From: Selaginella moellendorffii
Lineage: Eukaryota > Streptophyta > Lycopodiopsida > Selaginellales > Selaginellaceae
DNA length: 64,000 nt
Assembly (NCBI RefSeq): GCF_000143415.4
Contig: NW_003314271.1
Location: 2,609,729-2,673,728 of the forward strand
Direction of reading: 5' to 3'
This document shows positions 35,141-46,757 of the stretch, in pieces. A program made the translations under genes and the position numbers. Within the stretch, counting starts at the first letter, position 1. The number at the start of each line of letters is the position of its first letter. The notes beneath the pieces were generated by a model that worked only from the letters and a program-made list of their open reading frames with translations, searched no databases and had not been told where the DNA came from.

Positions 35141-37466
35141 CTAGCATATCCTAAGTAATTAGCAGCTAGCATATCTCTGCGCTGGAGAATTCCTCGCGAT
35201 TTCACCTTCTGCAGGCAGTGAATCCATAGGGCGTGCTGTGTTTGTGGCTTGCATCCTCTCCAATTAGCTGCTTTTCTCGCCCTCCTCGCCTAGGAACTCC
35301 TCTTGCTTGGATTCCAGCGCCCAGGTTTCTGATCTCAGTGGTTAAGTCCAGGGAAATGAAGGAAGACTTCTTTACTTTTCTAAAGTCCAAAGAACTAAAA
35401 GAGATAAGAGATCTCAAAACCAACAAGCGAAACAAAAACTCAAAGTATTTGGAAAGAATTCAAGAGATTTTTGAAGCTCAATGGAATAATCAAAGAGCTC
35501 ACAAGATCCGATCTAGTAAAAGAAATCACACAAACCAGGCTTGTGTACATTGATCTCCCGGCAGTGGACTTCTGCTATACTCTACCTGGATGTTCTTGCT
35601 TGGTCTGGATGTGAGAGTTGATTGATCTCTTGAGAATGATCGGGATGTTCTTCTTCTGGATGTGATAGGCTTAGTTGATGACAATGGACTTCTGCTATAC
35701 TCTAAACGTCGGGAACGCGATGAAAACCCGGAGTGGACCAGTGACTTTGGTCCTGGAGTGATCGGTGTTCCCGTCACACATCCAGGCGCTGATACTGGGC
35801 TCCAAGCTAGACAATACTTTGAATTACGGGGCTGGAATAACAGCGGCTTCGCTTCTCCCAATCAACCATGGGTATAATGTGGGATTCGTTAGATACGCTT
35901 GGAGGTTCCTGCTTCCCAAAGGGATCAGGCAGTTCGCGAGCTTCTTTACGAGTGTCGACGATGAAGAAGACAATGACGACAAGGGTCTGAGAGAGCCGTG
36001 GAAGCGTCGTTTGAGGTCATATGCAACACGGACGAAGAGCTATCGCACGGCAACTTTCAACTTCAGGAGCTAACAAGCAACCATCGTTTTGGTCTTGGCT
36101 ACGTCAAGGTATGGCGTTTCTACAGTATTTTCTTACTTGTTTGATTGTTCCAGAGGACAGATTGGGATCTTGCTTACAAAATGGAGCAGAAATGCAACAG
36201 CTCATTGCGAGATCGTGATTCCAGACCACGAATCCTCTGGCTGATCGTCCGATAGATCCCTATAATCACAATTATCAGACCAAAAACACGTTTCCCATGT
36301 TTTACAAAGGCTTGTCAAAGCTTGGGGTTGATTGACATCATCACTGCGAGCATCATTTCAAACAAGAACTTTGTTTTATCAGAGATAGAGTCAAGATATT
36401 TAGTTATGACTACTTGATCGAAACAAGAACGCCAGGGCGTTGGAGTGGTGTTGAAAGCTTTGATGCCATTTGTTCCCACCCAGGAATGCCCCGCTATGCT
36501 CTCCTGCTTGACTCCTCCTGGTTTTTCGGGAATCCTGCTGCGGCTGCTGCGGCTATGGCACCGCCTGCCTTCGTCCTGGACCTCTACTCTGTGCAGCGCG
36601 CTGCACACGGCTTCGCGTTTTGATTGTAAGGAACCGAAAGAAGAGCTCCAGACTTCTCAGTCGAGTGTTGCGAGCTGTGGCCTTCAAGTTGATATCAGCC
36701 TGGGATTATGTCTCGACAGAGAATTCCATCCGCCACTCACACGGTCTCTGGTAGTGTCATCGATCGATCGAGAGAAAGAGGGAGAGGAAGTGGTGTCTTG
36801 GTCGTTCGTTGGACATCCCGGTTGTGTGTCTGCCACGAGTTGCCAGTTTCTTTGTTTGAGATATTACTCTATTTAAATAAATTTGCTCCCCCTCTGGTCT
36901 TGATCGAACTGCGGCTTTGGCGCTGCGATCTCAGAGGAGCGTCAAGAGCGCCATCAAATTGGACGGGGTATGACGGATCCCAGATTGTCTTTGAGCTAGA
37001 GAGACTTACACTCGAACAACTGGAAGGCTTCGATCGTCCCAGTCTTCTCTTCTAGCCTTGTGCTTCTGGGCTTTGGCTTTGGCGTAGCAGGCTTGCGACA
37101 CTTAGTTATGTGATCCCTCTGCCATTTCGAAGGCCGACCGACTCTCGGTCATGTCACGGGCCTTTGCGACAAGAGCTCTCCCAGCACCTCCTTCATCACG
37201 TCCACGGGCTTGCAATCGGGCACCTGGCGTCGGTCTGTCCGGCCGCGTCAACCTGCATACGAGCTGAAGTGAGCTTTAATATAAACTTGATCTCTCCACA
37301 GCTCTCGCTCAATGCCTCCTCCCTGTAAAACCACATTGTACAACTACAACCTTGGCAAAATCCAAACAGGCACTCTGCTATTTTCTTTTCCTCCAGCGCG
37401 AGACACAATTAATTCTTCCGCCATACCAAAACATCAGGAGGATCTATATCACCTGAAGGCGTGATA
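35141..37466. other. Region with decayed coding-like fragments
   Basis: Intermediate GC content, with short protein-like stretches in changing frames but no complete gene. The clearest are on the plus strand: about 35650-35877 (VIGVPVTHPGADTGLQARQY), 35765-36073 (a basic stretch ending in a DEEDNDD acidic run) and about 36000-36110 (NTDEELSHGNFQLQELTSNH). A 22-base word is directly repeated at 35563 and 35683 with related sequence after each. No family was recognised. It may be one or two dead genes. Confidence 0.4.
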
Positions 37467-37844
37467 TCAGTGATTGAGAGCTTGCTCTAACCAGCCATTT
37501 CTCACGAGATCCCAGGTAGTCTTTTCGTCTAAACACATGCGGTAGCTATCCACGAAACGTAACCACAGAGTTTCTAGAAAACTCTGGATCACAAAAAATT
37601 CTCCTGTTACCACCGCTTGTTCCAGCGCCAGGGCCACCGCGAAGAAAGATAACATGCTAGAAATCCAGTGCGTGAGAATCGAAAATGGAGAGTAGCCAGC
37701 TTACCTGACCATGCGAACTCCGGAGTGAAGCTCCGGATACAGTGCCGATGGAACCGACCGGGACTTGGATGCGATTCCTGCGCAGTAACGCATTCCAGAG
37801 AACCCTAGGCCCGGGGATGCTCTGGAGCCTCGCTCCGTGGTCAT
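37467..37844 (-). CDS. Small unrecognised two-exon protein
   Basis: Exons 37844-37705 and 37656-37467 join in phase across a 48-base intron with GT-AG ends, giving 109 aa. The N-terminal half is serine- and arginine-rich (for example MTTERGSRASPGLGFSG), compatible with an organelle presequence. The C-terminal half is hydrophobic to amphipathic (ALEQAVVTGEFFVIQSFLE, then RNGWLEQALNH). I do not recognise it. It stands head-to-head with the NDUFB8-like gene, with only 111 bases between the two start codons, which suggests a shared promoter. It could be a chance open frame. Confidence 0.4.
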
Positions 37845-37955
37845 TGTGGTCTTTAGCGACTAATTTTATGTATAAATGCAAGCCTATTAGTATTTCTTTG
37901 CAGGTGTTTAACTGACGGACTGTACCTATTAGAGAAGAGGGTTTTTATTATAGCT

Positions 37956-38601
37956 ATGGCGGGGAGCAGTGGTCTGGCGACAGCGGCCAAATATTTCAGC
38001 TCCGCGATGCGAAGGAACGCAGCGATCAGGCAGCCGCTGAGCGCGATGCGCACCAGGAGCGGCGGATGGGGATTGCCGCTGCCGCCGGAAGAAGAAGTCT
38101 CCGCCCCTGTAAGTTTTTCTTGCTCGATCTAGGATAATGTAGCTAGTTTCTGAGGAACCCGCGCAATCTGTGACCTAGGTAGAAATCGTGTGATGTCTCC
38201 CTTCTACTGTGATCCTTTGTTTTTATCTCAGGTTCCCGAAGAGTATGAGCTTTGGTGGGGAGGAGAGCGCGTTGACGAGGATCCTACTGACATAGATAAG
38301 GTATGCATTTTTTCTTCGATTTTCTTCCTGGTTCTAGCTAGATAGTGTTTTGCAGTGGGAAGCTCTTGGAATGTGTTGCGCTGGACTGTCTTTCTTCGCC
38401 ATACTCGGGGTTCTTGCACACTACCGAGCTAAATATTCTAAGAGGCCTTATGTAAGTGATCGTAGAGTTTGTGGTGTCTTCTTGGACTAACTTATATACT
38501 TTGAGAAGCCACTGCGAGAGTTTCCTTGGCTTGAAGAGTGGGATAGGCTTATCCCGGTGGAGGAGCGAGAGCAAAACTTCGATCATCCTCAAAACTACTG
38601 A
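37956..38601 (+). CDS. Mitochondrial complex I NDUFB8-like subunit
   Basis: Four exons (37956-38108, 38232-38300, 38356-38451, about 38509-38601) give about 136 aa. The last acceptor could also be three bases earlier, adding a lysine. The N-terminus is basic and serine/alanine-rich (SSAMRRNAAIRQPLSAMRTR), like a mitochondrial presequence. The middle has ELWWGGERVDEDPTDIDKWE, then one transmembrane segment (CCAGLSFFAILGVLAHY), then PLREFPWLEEW near the C-terminus. Plant NDUFB8 (ASHI) has the same plan: short leader, acidic stretch, one membrane helix and a short tail with a proline/phenylalanine motif. Resemblance is moderate; another single-pass inner-membrane protein is possible. Confidence 0.5.
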
Positions 38602-38931
38602 TGTGGTAACTTTGCAAGCTTTCCAAATTCCTGTTTTGTTATGTTTCTAAATTTTCCTCCTCGAGACTTTCTGTCGTCTGGGAAAATCGCAGGAATCCGT
38701 CGTGATCTCCCAAGGGTTTTGCCTAGGTTCTTTCGCAGTGGTGGATCTCTGTGCAAATAAGAAATGAAAATAACTCGGATTCCAGGTGGTGTCTCTTCAA
38801 GTTCGTGTGATGGGAACATCAATAGGTGCTAGTGTGATGGAAGGGTGACCACCAACAGATTTTGCAGGCTATGGGTATATATCTCATCGTGGAGGACTTT
38901 TCCGCAATTTTTGTTGGATCTTCTCTGCGGA

Positions 38932-40848
38932 ATGGCTCTCAGAGCGGTGCTTTTCTGTGCTCTTGCTCTGGTTTTGGCGGAGCTGAGCTCGGCTCAAGCT
39001 GATGGTGGTGGGAAACATCTGGACGACATGATCGGGCAGCCTGAGGGAGCGGATTCGCTGCCGAGCGATGTGTTCGCCCCGCTGGAGAACAGGCTTGCAG
39101 AAGGTGGTCAAGTAGAGGAAGCCGATAGTTCGCTTCCGGAGGGGATGACAATGCCAGAGTCGGAAAGGCTTCAGCCATCTCCGGGAGGAGCTCCATCTCC
39201 GTCGACCGGGGATTCTTCCCCTGACAACGACGATGAGTTGATGAAGAAGGAAGCCTTGGCAAGTCTCGAAGAAGCACAGCTCTATCTCCAGCGGGCTCGG
39301 GTGATCGAGACGACGGAGGAATGCAAGGCCAGTTTGTACTCGGCCAACGGCGAGCTTGCATGGTGCGTGACTTTCTTGCTGGAGCTGAAATACAACGAGA
39401 CACTTGACAAGCTCGGCAACGCAAAGAGAAGCTTGGCGCAGTGTTCTTCCGCTCTCTCAATGGACAATTCGGTAAGATCTCGACCTTCGAGTTGGTAAAT
39501 ATTTTGTTCTCATAACTATTGACTTTGCAGGGTGATGCTACCAGACCTCTGCTATATCTCGTCCAGAAAGCACTCTCTCAGATAGACGAAGCGAAAATCA
39601 CCGTGAGCGGGCTAACACCACCTCCGAGTGAATTTCCCAGCACGGAATCGGTGGAGTTTGAAGGCAAGAAAGCATCGTTTCTCTTCATTTTTTAATAGTG
39701 ATATTTGCTCGCAGGTGTTGGAGTCCGGGACTCGTGCAAAGTGGACGGGACAACTTGCCAGTTCTCGAACTGTGGGAAAGGAAAGAAGTTGCCAAAGTGT
39801 GCTATCGGCTATGCTGGGAGTGTGACTGGGGGAGCCAGGGGTACCATGTACACGGTCACAAGCTCCGACGACAATCCATCTCGGCCACAGGGCGGCACCT
39901 TTCGTTATGGAGCTCAGCTGGCCAACGGGAGAAACGGAGGGGTTTGGATCACCTTTGCTCGGAGCATGACTATAGTCCTCCGCGACATGGTGTGGATCCG
40001 GAGCTCCACCACGGTTGATGGACGTGGAGTGAACGTCGTCTTTACCAACAAATGCTTCGTTCTCGGCGGTGTCAGCAACGTTATCCTTCACAACTTCGAG
40101 ATCTCTCGAGTGCCACAGACGGATACAATCCACATCTTTGGATCCTCGAGGGGCGTTTGGGTGGATCACATCACGTCCTCGGACGCGAAGCTCGGCCTCG
40201 TCTCGGTTGTCCAGGGATCGACCGACGTGACCATCTCAAACTGCTATCTTTCCAACAAGAACTTCAACATGCTGCTCGGTGCCTCGGATGCGGACTCGCA
40301 GGATCGAAACATGCGCGTGACCATCTTCCGGAACTGGTTTAGAGACTCGATGCAAAGGATGCCTCACTGCAGGTAACACAATCCTTCGCAAGTTCTTAGA
40401 TCGCTTTAGCTTAGTTCGTGCGAAAACTTCCACAAGAGTTTTCGTTCTTGCTTACATTCTTTCTTACAGGTGGGGATACTGTCACGTTGTCAACAATCTC
40501 TACACGAACTGGGGATACTACGCCATCGGAGGAAGAGCAAACGCACAGATCCTGTCCGAGAGCAACGCGTTCATTCCCGGCCGTAGGCGTGAGGTAACGC
40601 CATGGTTTCCAGGTGCCTCCAAAGCTCTCGATCAATCATCGACGATTCAGTCGAGAAACGATCTCTATCTTGGCGGTTCTACGTTCCATCAGTTCGTCCT
40701 CCTCGGGAAGAACTCGCAGCATCCAAAGTACGTTACGCCGCGCCATGCTCCTCCGGTTGTAACTCCAAATCGTCTCACAAAGATGATCCAAGCTTGCGCT
40801 GGCGCGCTCTATGGACAGAAGCTCCAGCGCTGCCTCTACTCGAGCTAA
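38932..40848 (+). CDS. Pectate lyase (PL1) with long N-terminal extension
   Basis: Four exons (38932-39471, 39531-39663, 39715-40372, 40470-40848) give 569 aa, about 150 more than a typical plant pectate lyase. A signal peptide is clear (ALRAVLFCALALVLAELSSA), so the protein is secreted to the cell wall. Residues about 25-240 are an extension: acidic, proline- and serine-rich, then helical with four cysteines (ETTEECKASLYSANGELAW). That helical part recalls the four-helix invertase/pectin methylesterase inhibitor layout, but it is not a clear match. The lyase domain follows: CAIGYAGSVTGGARGTMYTV, SSTTVDGRGVNV, the calcium-site region GVWVDHITSSDAKLGLVSVV, and VTIFRNWFRDSMQRMPHCRW with the catalytic arginine region. 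It cleaves de-esterified homogalacturonan by beta-elimination. Intron 2 has a GC donor (39664-39665). Confidence 0.85.
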
Positions 40849-40986
40849 AATCGCTGTGCAAGAGCTTTTGATCCAAAGCTTTTCCAAAGCTTTGCTCCAT
40901 TTTAAAAGAACGGTCACGCGCTAAAACAAATTTAATAAAGCCAAGATTTTGGAGTCCAGGGCTTTAGGGCTTTACGCTTGGCGGCT

Positions 40987-43222
40987 ATGGCGACGAGGCG
41001 CTCCCTGATGGCGCCGATCCGACGAGCACTCCAGGTGAGAGAAATGCGATCGTCCAGCGCGCGTAATGTGTCCTTGTGCTGTGGAAGACACGCATTTCAA
41101 GGCCGATCTCCACTGCGGCGATCAATGCGGGGCAGCCGACGCCCGAAACGCATCCGGAGGTGAGATTTTGGATGAGCGATCGTCTCTGTTTTTGATCTCT
41201 TGTTTGTCAGCTTCTTGAGGCAGGGGAGATTATGCCCGGGATTTCGGCCGCCGAGTTCCACCAAAGACGGAAGAGCTTGATGTCGATTCTTCCCAGGAAC
41301 AGCTTGGTAGCGATAGGCTCTGCGCCGATCAAGACGATGAGTGATATCATTCCTTATCCTTATCGGCCAGACTCGGATTATCTTTACTATACTGGCTGCC
41401 AACAGCCTGGTGGAATAGCGGTGATCAAAGCCAATGGCGATCTTTGTATGTTCGTCTCTGATCCAGATCCCGAGGTAAGGCTATGATATTTTTTTTACCT
41501 GAAAAAACATGATCAGAAAAAAACAATTACAGCGGTCTGTGTGGGATGGAACTCTAGCGGACAAAGAAGCTGCACTGTCTGTTTTTCATGCCAACGAGAC
41601 GTATACAATAGCCGAAATTCCAAAGGTTCGTTATGTTCGTTCGCGCTTTGTTGCTGCTAACTTTCTTCACTTTATAGTATTTTGGTGAGATGGTCAAGTA
41701 TGCCAGCGGTGTATATTGTAACGAGAACATACTGAGTCCTACGTTCCGGAAGGTTTCGAAAATTCAAGAGGCCTTCGAACAGAACAAGTTGAGGAGCCTG
41801 TCTCCACATTCTAGCCAAATCAGAGTTGTTAAATCGCCCGCAGAGATCAGCTTGATGAAGCGGGTAGCGGATATTAGTTCACAGGTACGCGTGCGCTTGT
41901 TGTTAATGCACATGGATTGCCTAACTGGCTGCAATCTTGCAGGCATTCATACAAACTATAAAGACGTCAAAGCACTGGCCGCACGAACATTTGCTGGCTG
42001 CTACCATAGAGTACGAATCAAAAATCAGAGGAGCCCAGCGCATGGCGTAAGGACTATATTGCTAACGTAAACCTGGAACTCTTTGATCTTTAAGTGCTTG
42101 CTTTTTCCGTTCGCTACTAGTTTCTTCCTGCCGTTTCATATGTTGCTATGTTTCATACTTGCAGGTTTCCTCCTGTTGTAGGAAGTGGAGCAAATGCTAG
42201 CGTGATACATTACTCTAGGAACGACCAACGAGTGAGATTTCTTGCTCCAAAGTTTGGAGGCCGACTTTTCTTTTTTGTTGCTTAGATCCGGGAAGGAGAC
42301 TTGGTCCTTATGGATGCTGGCTGCGAGCTTCACGGATACGTCAGTGACATCACACGAACTTGGCCACCTTGCGGGTCCTTTAGCCCGGCCCAGGTCTGTG
42401 CTTGCTTCGTTTTCAACTCGTCCTTGAGCAAGATTACTTTATTGCAGAGGGAAATTTATGAGATTGTTCTATCAACAATGAATGAGTGCTTCAAGTTGTG
42501 CCATCCTGGTGCGAATCTACTACAGATCCACTCGCACTCTGTAAGCAGCTGTTACAAAAACGAGTTGTGATACGGTTCTGAAGGTACAGCTGCCTTACAG
42601 ATGCAGCTGTTGTCGAAGGCTCTGATCGGTCTTGGTATCAAAGGACAAGGACATTCCCCACCAGACGTTGGAAAATTTAATCCGACAGCTATCGGTACGC
42701 GATTGCAGTTTTCTTGTTCGAGTGACTTACGTGTTTTTCTTGGCTTGAAGGACACTATCTCGGGATGGATGTCCATGATTCTGGTGGAGTGTCACGGGGA
42801 GAATCCCTCCGCCCTGGTATGGTACGTACGTACACATTCTGTTGATCTTTCGTTTTGTGCTTATATGATACGTTCCTGTCAGGTTTTAGCAATAGAACCG
42901 GGCCTCTACTTTCCAAAGGACGCCGATGTCCCAGACAGGTCAGCAAAATTTGATGTATTCCCATGAGCCGATTGAGCAAGCCGAGCTAATCCAGGTACCG
43001 TGGCATTGGCATACGTATTGAGGACGAGGTTCTCATCACCGACAGTGGTTACGAGGTGATAATATGTTTTCTCGCTTGTGGATCCAAGCTAACTTTAAGT
43101 CGCTGTCCTCCCAGGTTCTTTCAACGTCCATTCCGAAAACGATAGAGGAGCTGGAGCTTTGCATCCAACAAGGTAAAGCCAAAGCCTATCCCCCCACTCT
43201 CGGGTCGTCCCAAGCTACATAG
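40987..43222 (+). CDS. ICP55: Mitochondrial Xaa-Pro aminopeptidase, ICP55 type
   Basis: Fourteen exons (40987-41034, 41088-41159, 41211-41474, 41533-41625, 41678-41884, 41943-42046, 42165-42231, 42286-42393, 42448-42540, 42601-42694, 42751-42821, 42883-42938, 42995-43055, 43115-43222) give 481 aa in continuous phase. The leader is arginine-rich (MATRRSLMAPIRRALQ), then AGQPTPETHPE and GEIMPGISAAEF, characteristic of this group. The creatinase-like N-domain (PYRPDSDYLYYTGCQQPGG) is followed by the pita-bread domain with its metal ligands: D in LMDAGCELHG, D in YVSDITRTWP, H in GHYLGMDVHD, E in AIEPGLYFP and E in RIEDEVLI. All five ligands are present. ICP55 removes one destabilising residue after presequence cleavage by MPP, which stabilises imported mitochondrial proteins under the N-end rule. 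Chloroplast dual location is possible. Confidence 0.9.
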
Positions 43223-46200
43223 CGTGAGGGGGTCACTGGAAACGTCAGTCATTCGCTAACAGCAACAATCCTTCTCTGTCAGGACCAAGCCCCGCGCATC
43301 CTTTGAGCAATTGTCGAGACAAGGAGGGATTGATAACATAACAGCGCTTTCGCCTGGCCTCTAGTTCATCAATCTCGCCCCGGATGATTGATGTATGATC
43401 GGCAGTAAGATCTTCCCTTTTCTGGCCATTTATTTTGTTTGGATGCGTTAGGTGGCTGAAAGATTGTGGGCAGTCTTTTTGGCTGCCCTTCATTGAGTTG
43501 AATGAATTCCCATACTTACATTGTTGTACAATTAAACTACAACAAAAAAAGGTTAACTCCACGGCTTAGGTTAACTCATTAATTCCGTTTTGCTACCTTA
43601 AAAACAGAATTAATTAAGTGATATGATGCGAATATTCTAATTCTCCATTTGGGCGGTACAGAACTGTAACGGCGCCAACCAAACCACAATGATAGCGTGC
43701 AGCGCGTCTTAATCATTATCCGAGCCGTGCGGTACGTTGACGTGGCTGTCGCCAATTTGAAGGTACGTCTACTATGTACGCTTTCTGGCTTTTGACAAAA
43801 TTTGAATTTAAAATTTTGAAGCTGCAGTACCGCGAATGCAGGAGAAGTGGAACAAGCCAAAAAAAATTTTACAGGCAGCTGGAAAAGGGAGCACTTCTTC
43901 CTCTGTTTTTTATTGTCGCTCTGCGAGTTTCTGCTCGCATAAAGTTTCCGGTGGCAATGGTGACACTTGGGTTGATCTCATTCTCCTTTCTTTTACCAAA
44001 AAGAGAGGAAACCAAATGAAATCAAACGCGAACTAAGTGTATGTGTGTGTGTGTGCGTGCGTGTGACTTTGTGTGGTGGGAGCGAGTGATGGCAATGTGT
44101 GGAGATTGAAAGCCACATCTGTGGCGATGGTTTTACAAAGCACAGAGAAATTGCGCAATCTCTGTGCGCTAGCAAACATCAGGCAAAGCTTACATATCTC
44201 TCTTTACTCGCAGCGCAGGCCGGGGGAATTGCCAGAGAGATCTTCACGAGTTGAGAGAGAGCCAAATTGCGGGACAGCGACCCGCGTCAAAGCTAGCTTC
44301 AACCGTTTGCTATCTCTCTTCCATCCGGAAAATTTTACCCTCTTTCATCTCGCCGAGAGAGAGCGAGAGGGAGAGCGAGCAAGTCAATTTCCATCAATCA
44401 AAATCCATCCATCTCGGGCCATCCGAGCCGATTTTTTCCGCGCTCGCCTTCAATTCAACCATCAACAGCAACAACTCTGCCACTCCAATCCTTCCTCCCT
44501 TTCTCTGATTTCCCTCATACTTTTCTTCCACCTCTCATTAAAAACTATCCGGAGGAGTACTTAATCCAGAGCTTCCACTTCCTCTTTTTGCAGGGAGAGA
44601 GAGAGAGAAAGAGAAAGAGAACGATCGATCGAAAGAGAAAGAGCTATTAAACGCCGCCAAAGGTTTAGTGTCACTGCTGCACATATGGGTAACAAACAAG
44701 TGGTGGTGGACTGGTGGCGAGCTTTGCGTTTATGGGAAAGCTCTGTGTGGAACCATCCACGGACACATCATGTTCCTTCCAGGCCTGAGAGCCATTTCTT
44801 TTTCTCCTTGAGCGCGGTTTAGTTGTTTGATCCAATCCAACTCAATCCATCCCCATCGGTCGACACATCATGTTACACCCGCTCTATCTTATCGAGTTCC
44901 AATTTGTCCTGCTCTGCGCGGGAGAAGTTTCATAAAACTTTTCATATTAGTTCTTCCTCAACACGGGCATTTTCATACTCGATCGCTGTCCGGTTGCGAG
45001 GGATCGATTGCATCAATGACACAAAGCGATGTTGAGAGAATTGGAGCTTGAATGGCTGCTGGTAAAGCTAGAACCGAGCCGACTGTTTTTATTGTTTTGA
45101 TTCTTTGTCTATGATCCAGTCCTCCTCCAGCTAGCTTGCTCGTGCTCTGGCCTTTATAATACCATTGTGTAACGTGCGCATCTCGCGTTGTGCATGCTTG
45201 CTTATTGCTTGGATTGCTTGGATTGCTTTCTTTCTCGCTTGCTTTCAATTCCCATCCCCTTTGTGCTTTCCATGCTTTTGGGGTCACGGCGATTGGCGAG
45301 GCTCCCACGCCACCTTTCCACAACAAAACCATGATCGCTCCTTGATCCATCCATTTGCATTGCCCATTCCAATCAATCAATCAATCAATGCCAGCCAGCC
45401 AAGGAACACGTAGACGACCAAGACGAGACGAGCGGAGAAAGAGAAAGAAGATTCCCCGGCGAGCGCGAGCTGGGGCGGGAATCTACACTGGAATAACCCC
45501 GTGCATGCGAGTCTCAATTACGATATGCCCGAGTTGGGCATGGGCATAGCGAGTGGGGTCGGCCGTCGGCATGCAGAGAATCTACCAGCAAAAGGATAGA
45601 TAGATTCGCACGTACGGAATCACTTTGCCGCGGAAGTACAGCATCTCCGCCAAAGTTCTCTTCCAAGGACAAGAACAGACATAGAACAAACAAAGAGATA
45701 AAAGAAGAAAGAAAAAAATCTTTCCGGGTCATCGATCATGATATGCTCTTCAAGAACAATGTTTGGAAGCCAAACTTTGGTGGCGTGCACGCCCCACCCT
45801 CCGTACAGTCCCCCTATGTTTTATACAATAGCTCTACTACAAGTGGGATTGATTCATCGCGCAACCAAGCGTTGTCTATTTAGACAATGCAGGATCCAAA
45901 GAGCCTTGGCCGCGGACACACACCATCAACTTAGCATAAGAAACACAATGCCCGTTTTTTAAAGTCTTGTAAATCGCGGTGGAGTGGCTGTCGATCTTAT
46001 GCCGAGCAGCACGGGTCCAGTCGAGCCATACACCGACAAGCCCAGCAACAGCAACAAAAGAGCCACTGCCATTGCCCTCTACTCAAATCCAAAGAAGAAA
46101 CAAAGAATTCGGCCCCCAAGGACAAAAACACACACACAACACAAAAAGAGAGAAAACACAACAGTGTTGTGTGTGTTTGTGTGTGTATTTTTTGGAGCTC

Positions 46201-46757
46201 CCCAGTCTCTGTCTGTCAATCTACCTATACAACAGAGGCTGGCTGGGCCAAAATAAACAAATAACAGGAAAATCGAATAAAAATTTGCAGAGAAGGAGCC
46301 AAACTTTGCATATCTCAGAGACACACCAATGGGATGCCAACTTTTTATGAATGCTATAGGCTACAATATCTATATTTCCTCATCACAGTACCACCACACC
46401 GTCAACTTTTACTAATCATGCGAATAAAACAACCACCAAACCAACAGCTTTTGCTTTGTTTTTCGCTCGTCACACTTTTGGTGTTCTTCCTTTCCTGGCA
46501 GAGTGAAATGCTTGAATCATACGTAGCGGATTCGCGTTGATTGGTCTGGAGCTGATCTTCCACGAATCTCTTGCGAGCGAGCGGAACGAGCCAACGAGAA
46601 GAATTGTAGTGCCCGCGATCGCAGGCAGTGAGACAAAGTCGTTCCGCCAAAACCGCGTTTGTGTGGATGGTTGCTCCATCGATTGTTATCCTCGCGCGTG
46701 AGTGAGAGAGTGATGGTGATCCTGGAGTTTGTCAGCGATCCTAGGCTTGCTATAGGC
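43223..46757. other. Convergent intergenic region, simple repeats, no gene found
   Basis: About 3.5 kb between the 3' ends of ICP55 (plus) and the HLS1-like gene (minus). It contains a GT-rich run (44039-44063), GA-rich tracts (about 44597-44640), a CT-rich leader-like segment (about 44300-44580) and a 13-base perfect inverted repeat of CA/TG words at 46130-46142 and 46164-46176. Composition at 44.2-45.5 kb resembles a plant 5' leader, but no protein of any recognisable type follows. A non-coding transcript is possible. I looked for common conserved plant microRNA words and saw none. Confidence 0.45.

Noticed and set aside
43245-43562. 105-codon minus-strand frame after ICP55
   Set aside because: No recognisable motif and it lies in the expected 3' region of ICP55; chance open frame.
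43223-46757. Conserved plant microRNA precursors (156, 159/319, 160, 166, 171, 396, 408)
   Set aside because: I looked for their mature words on both strands by eye and found none.
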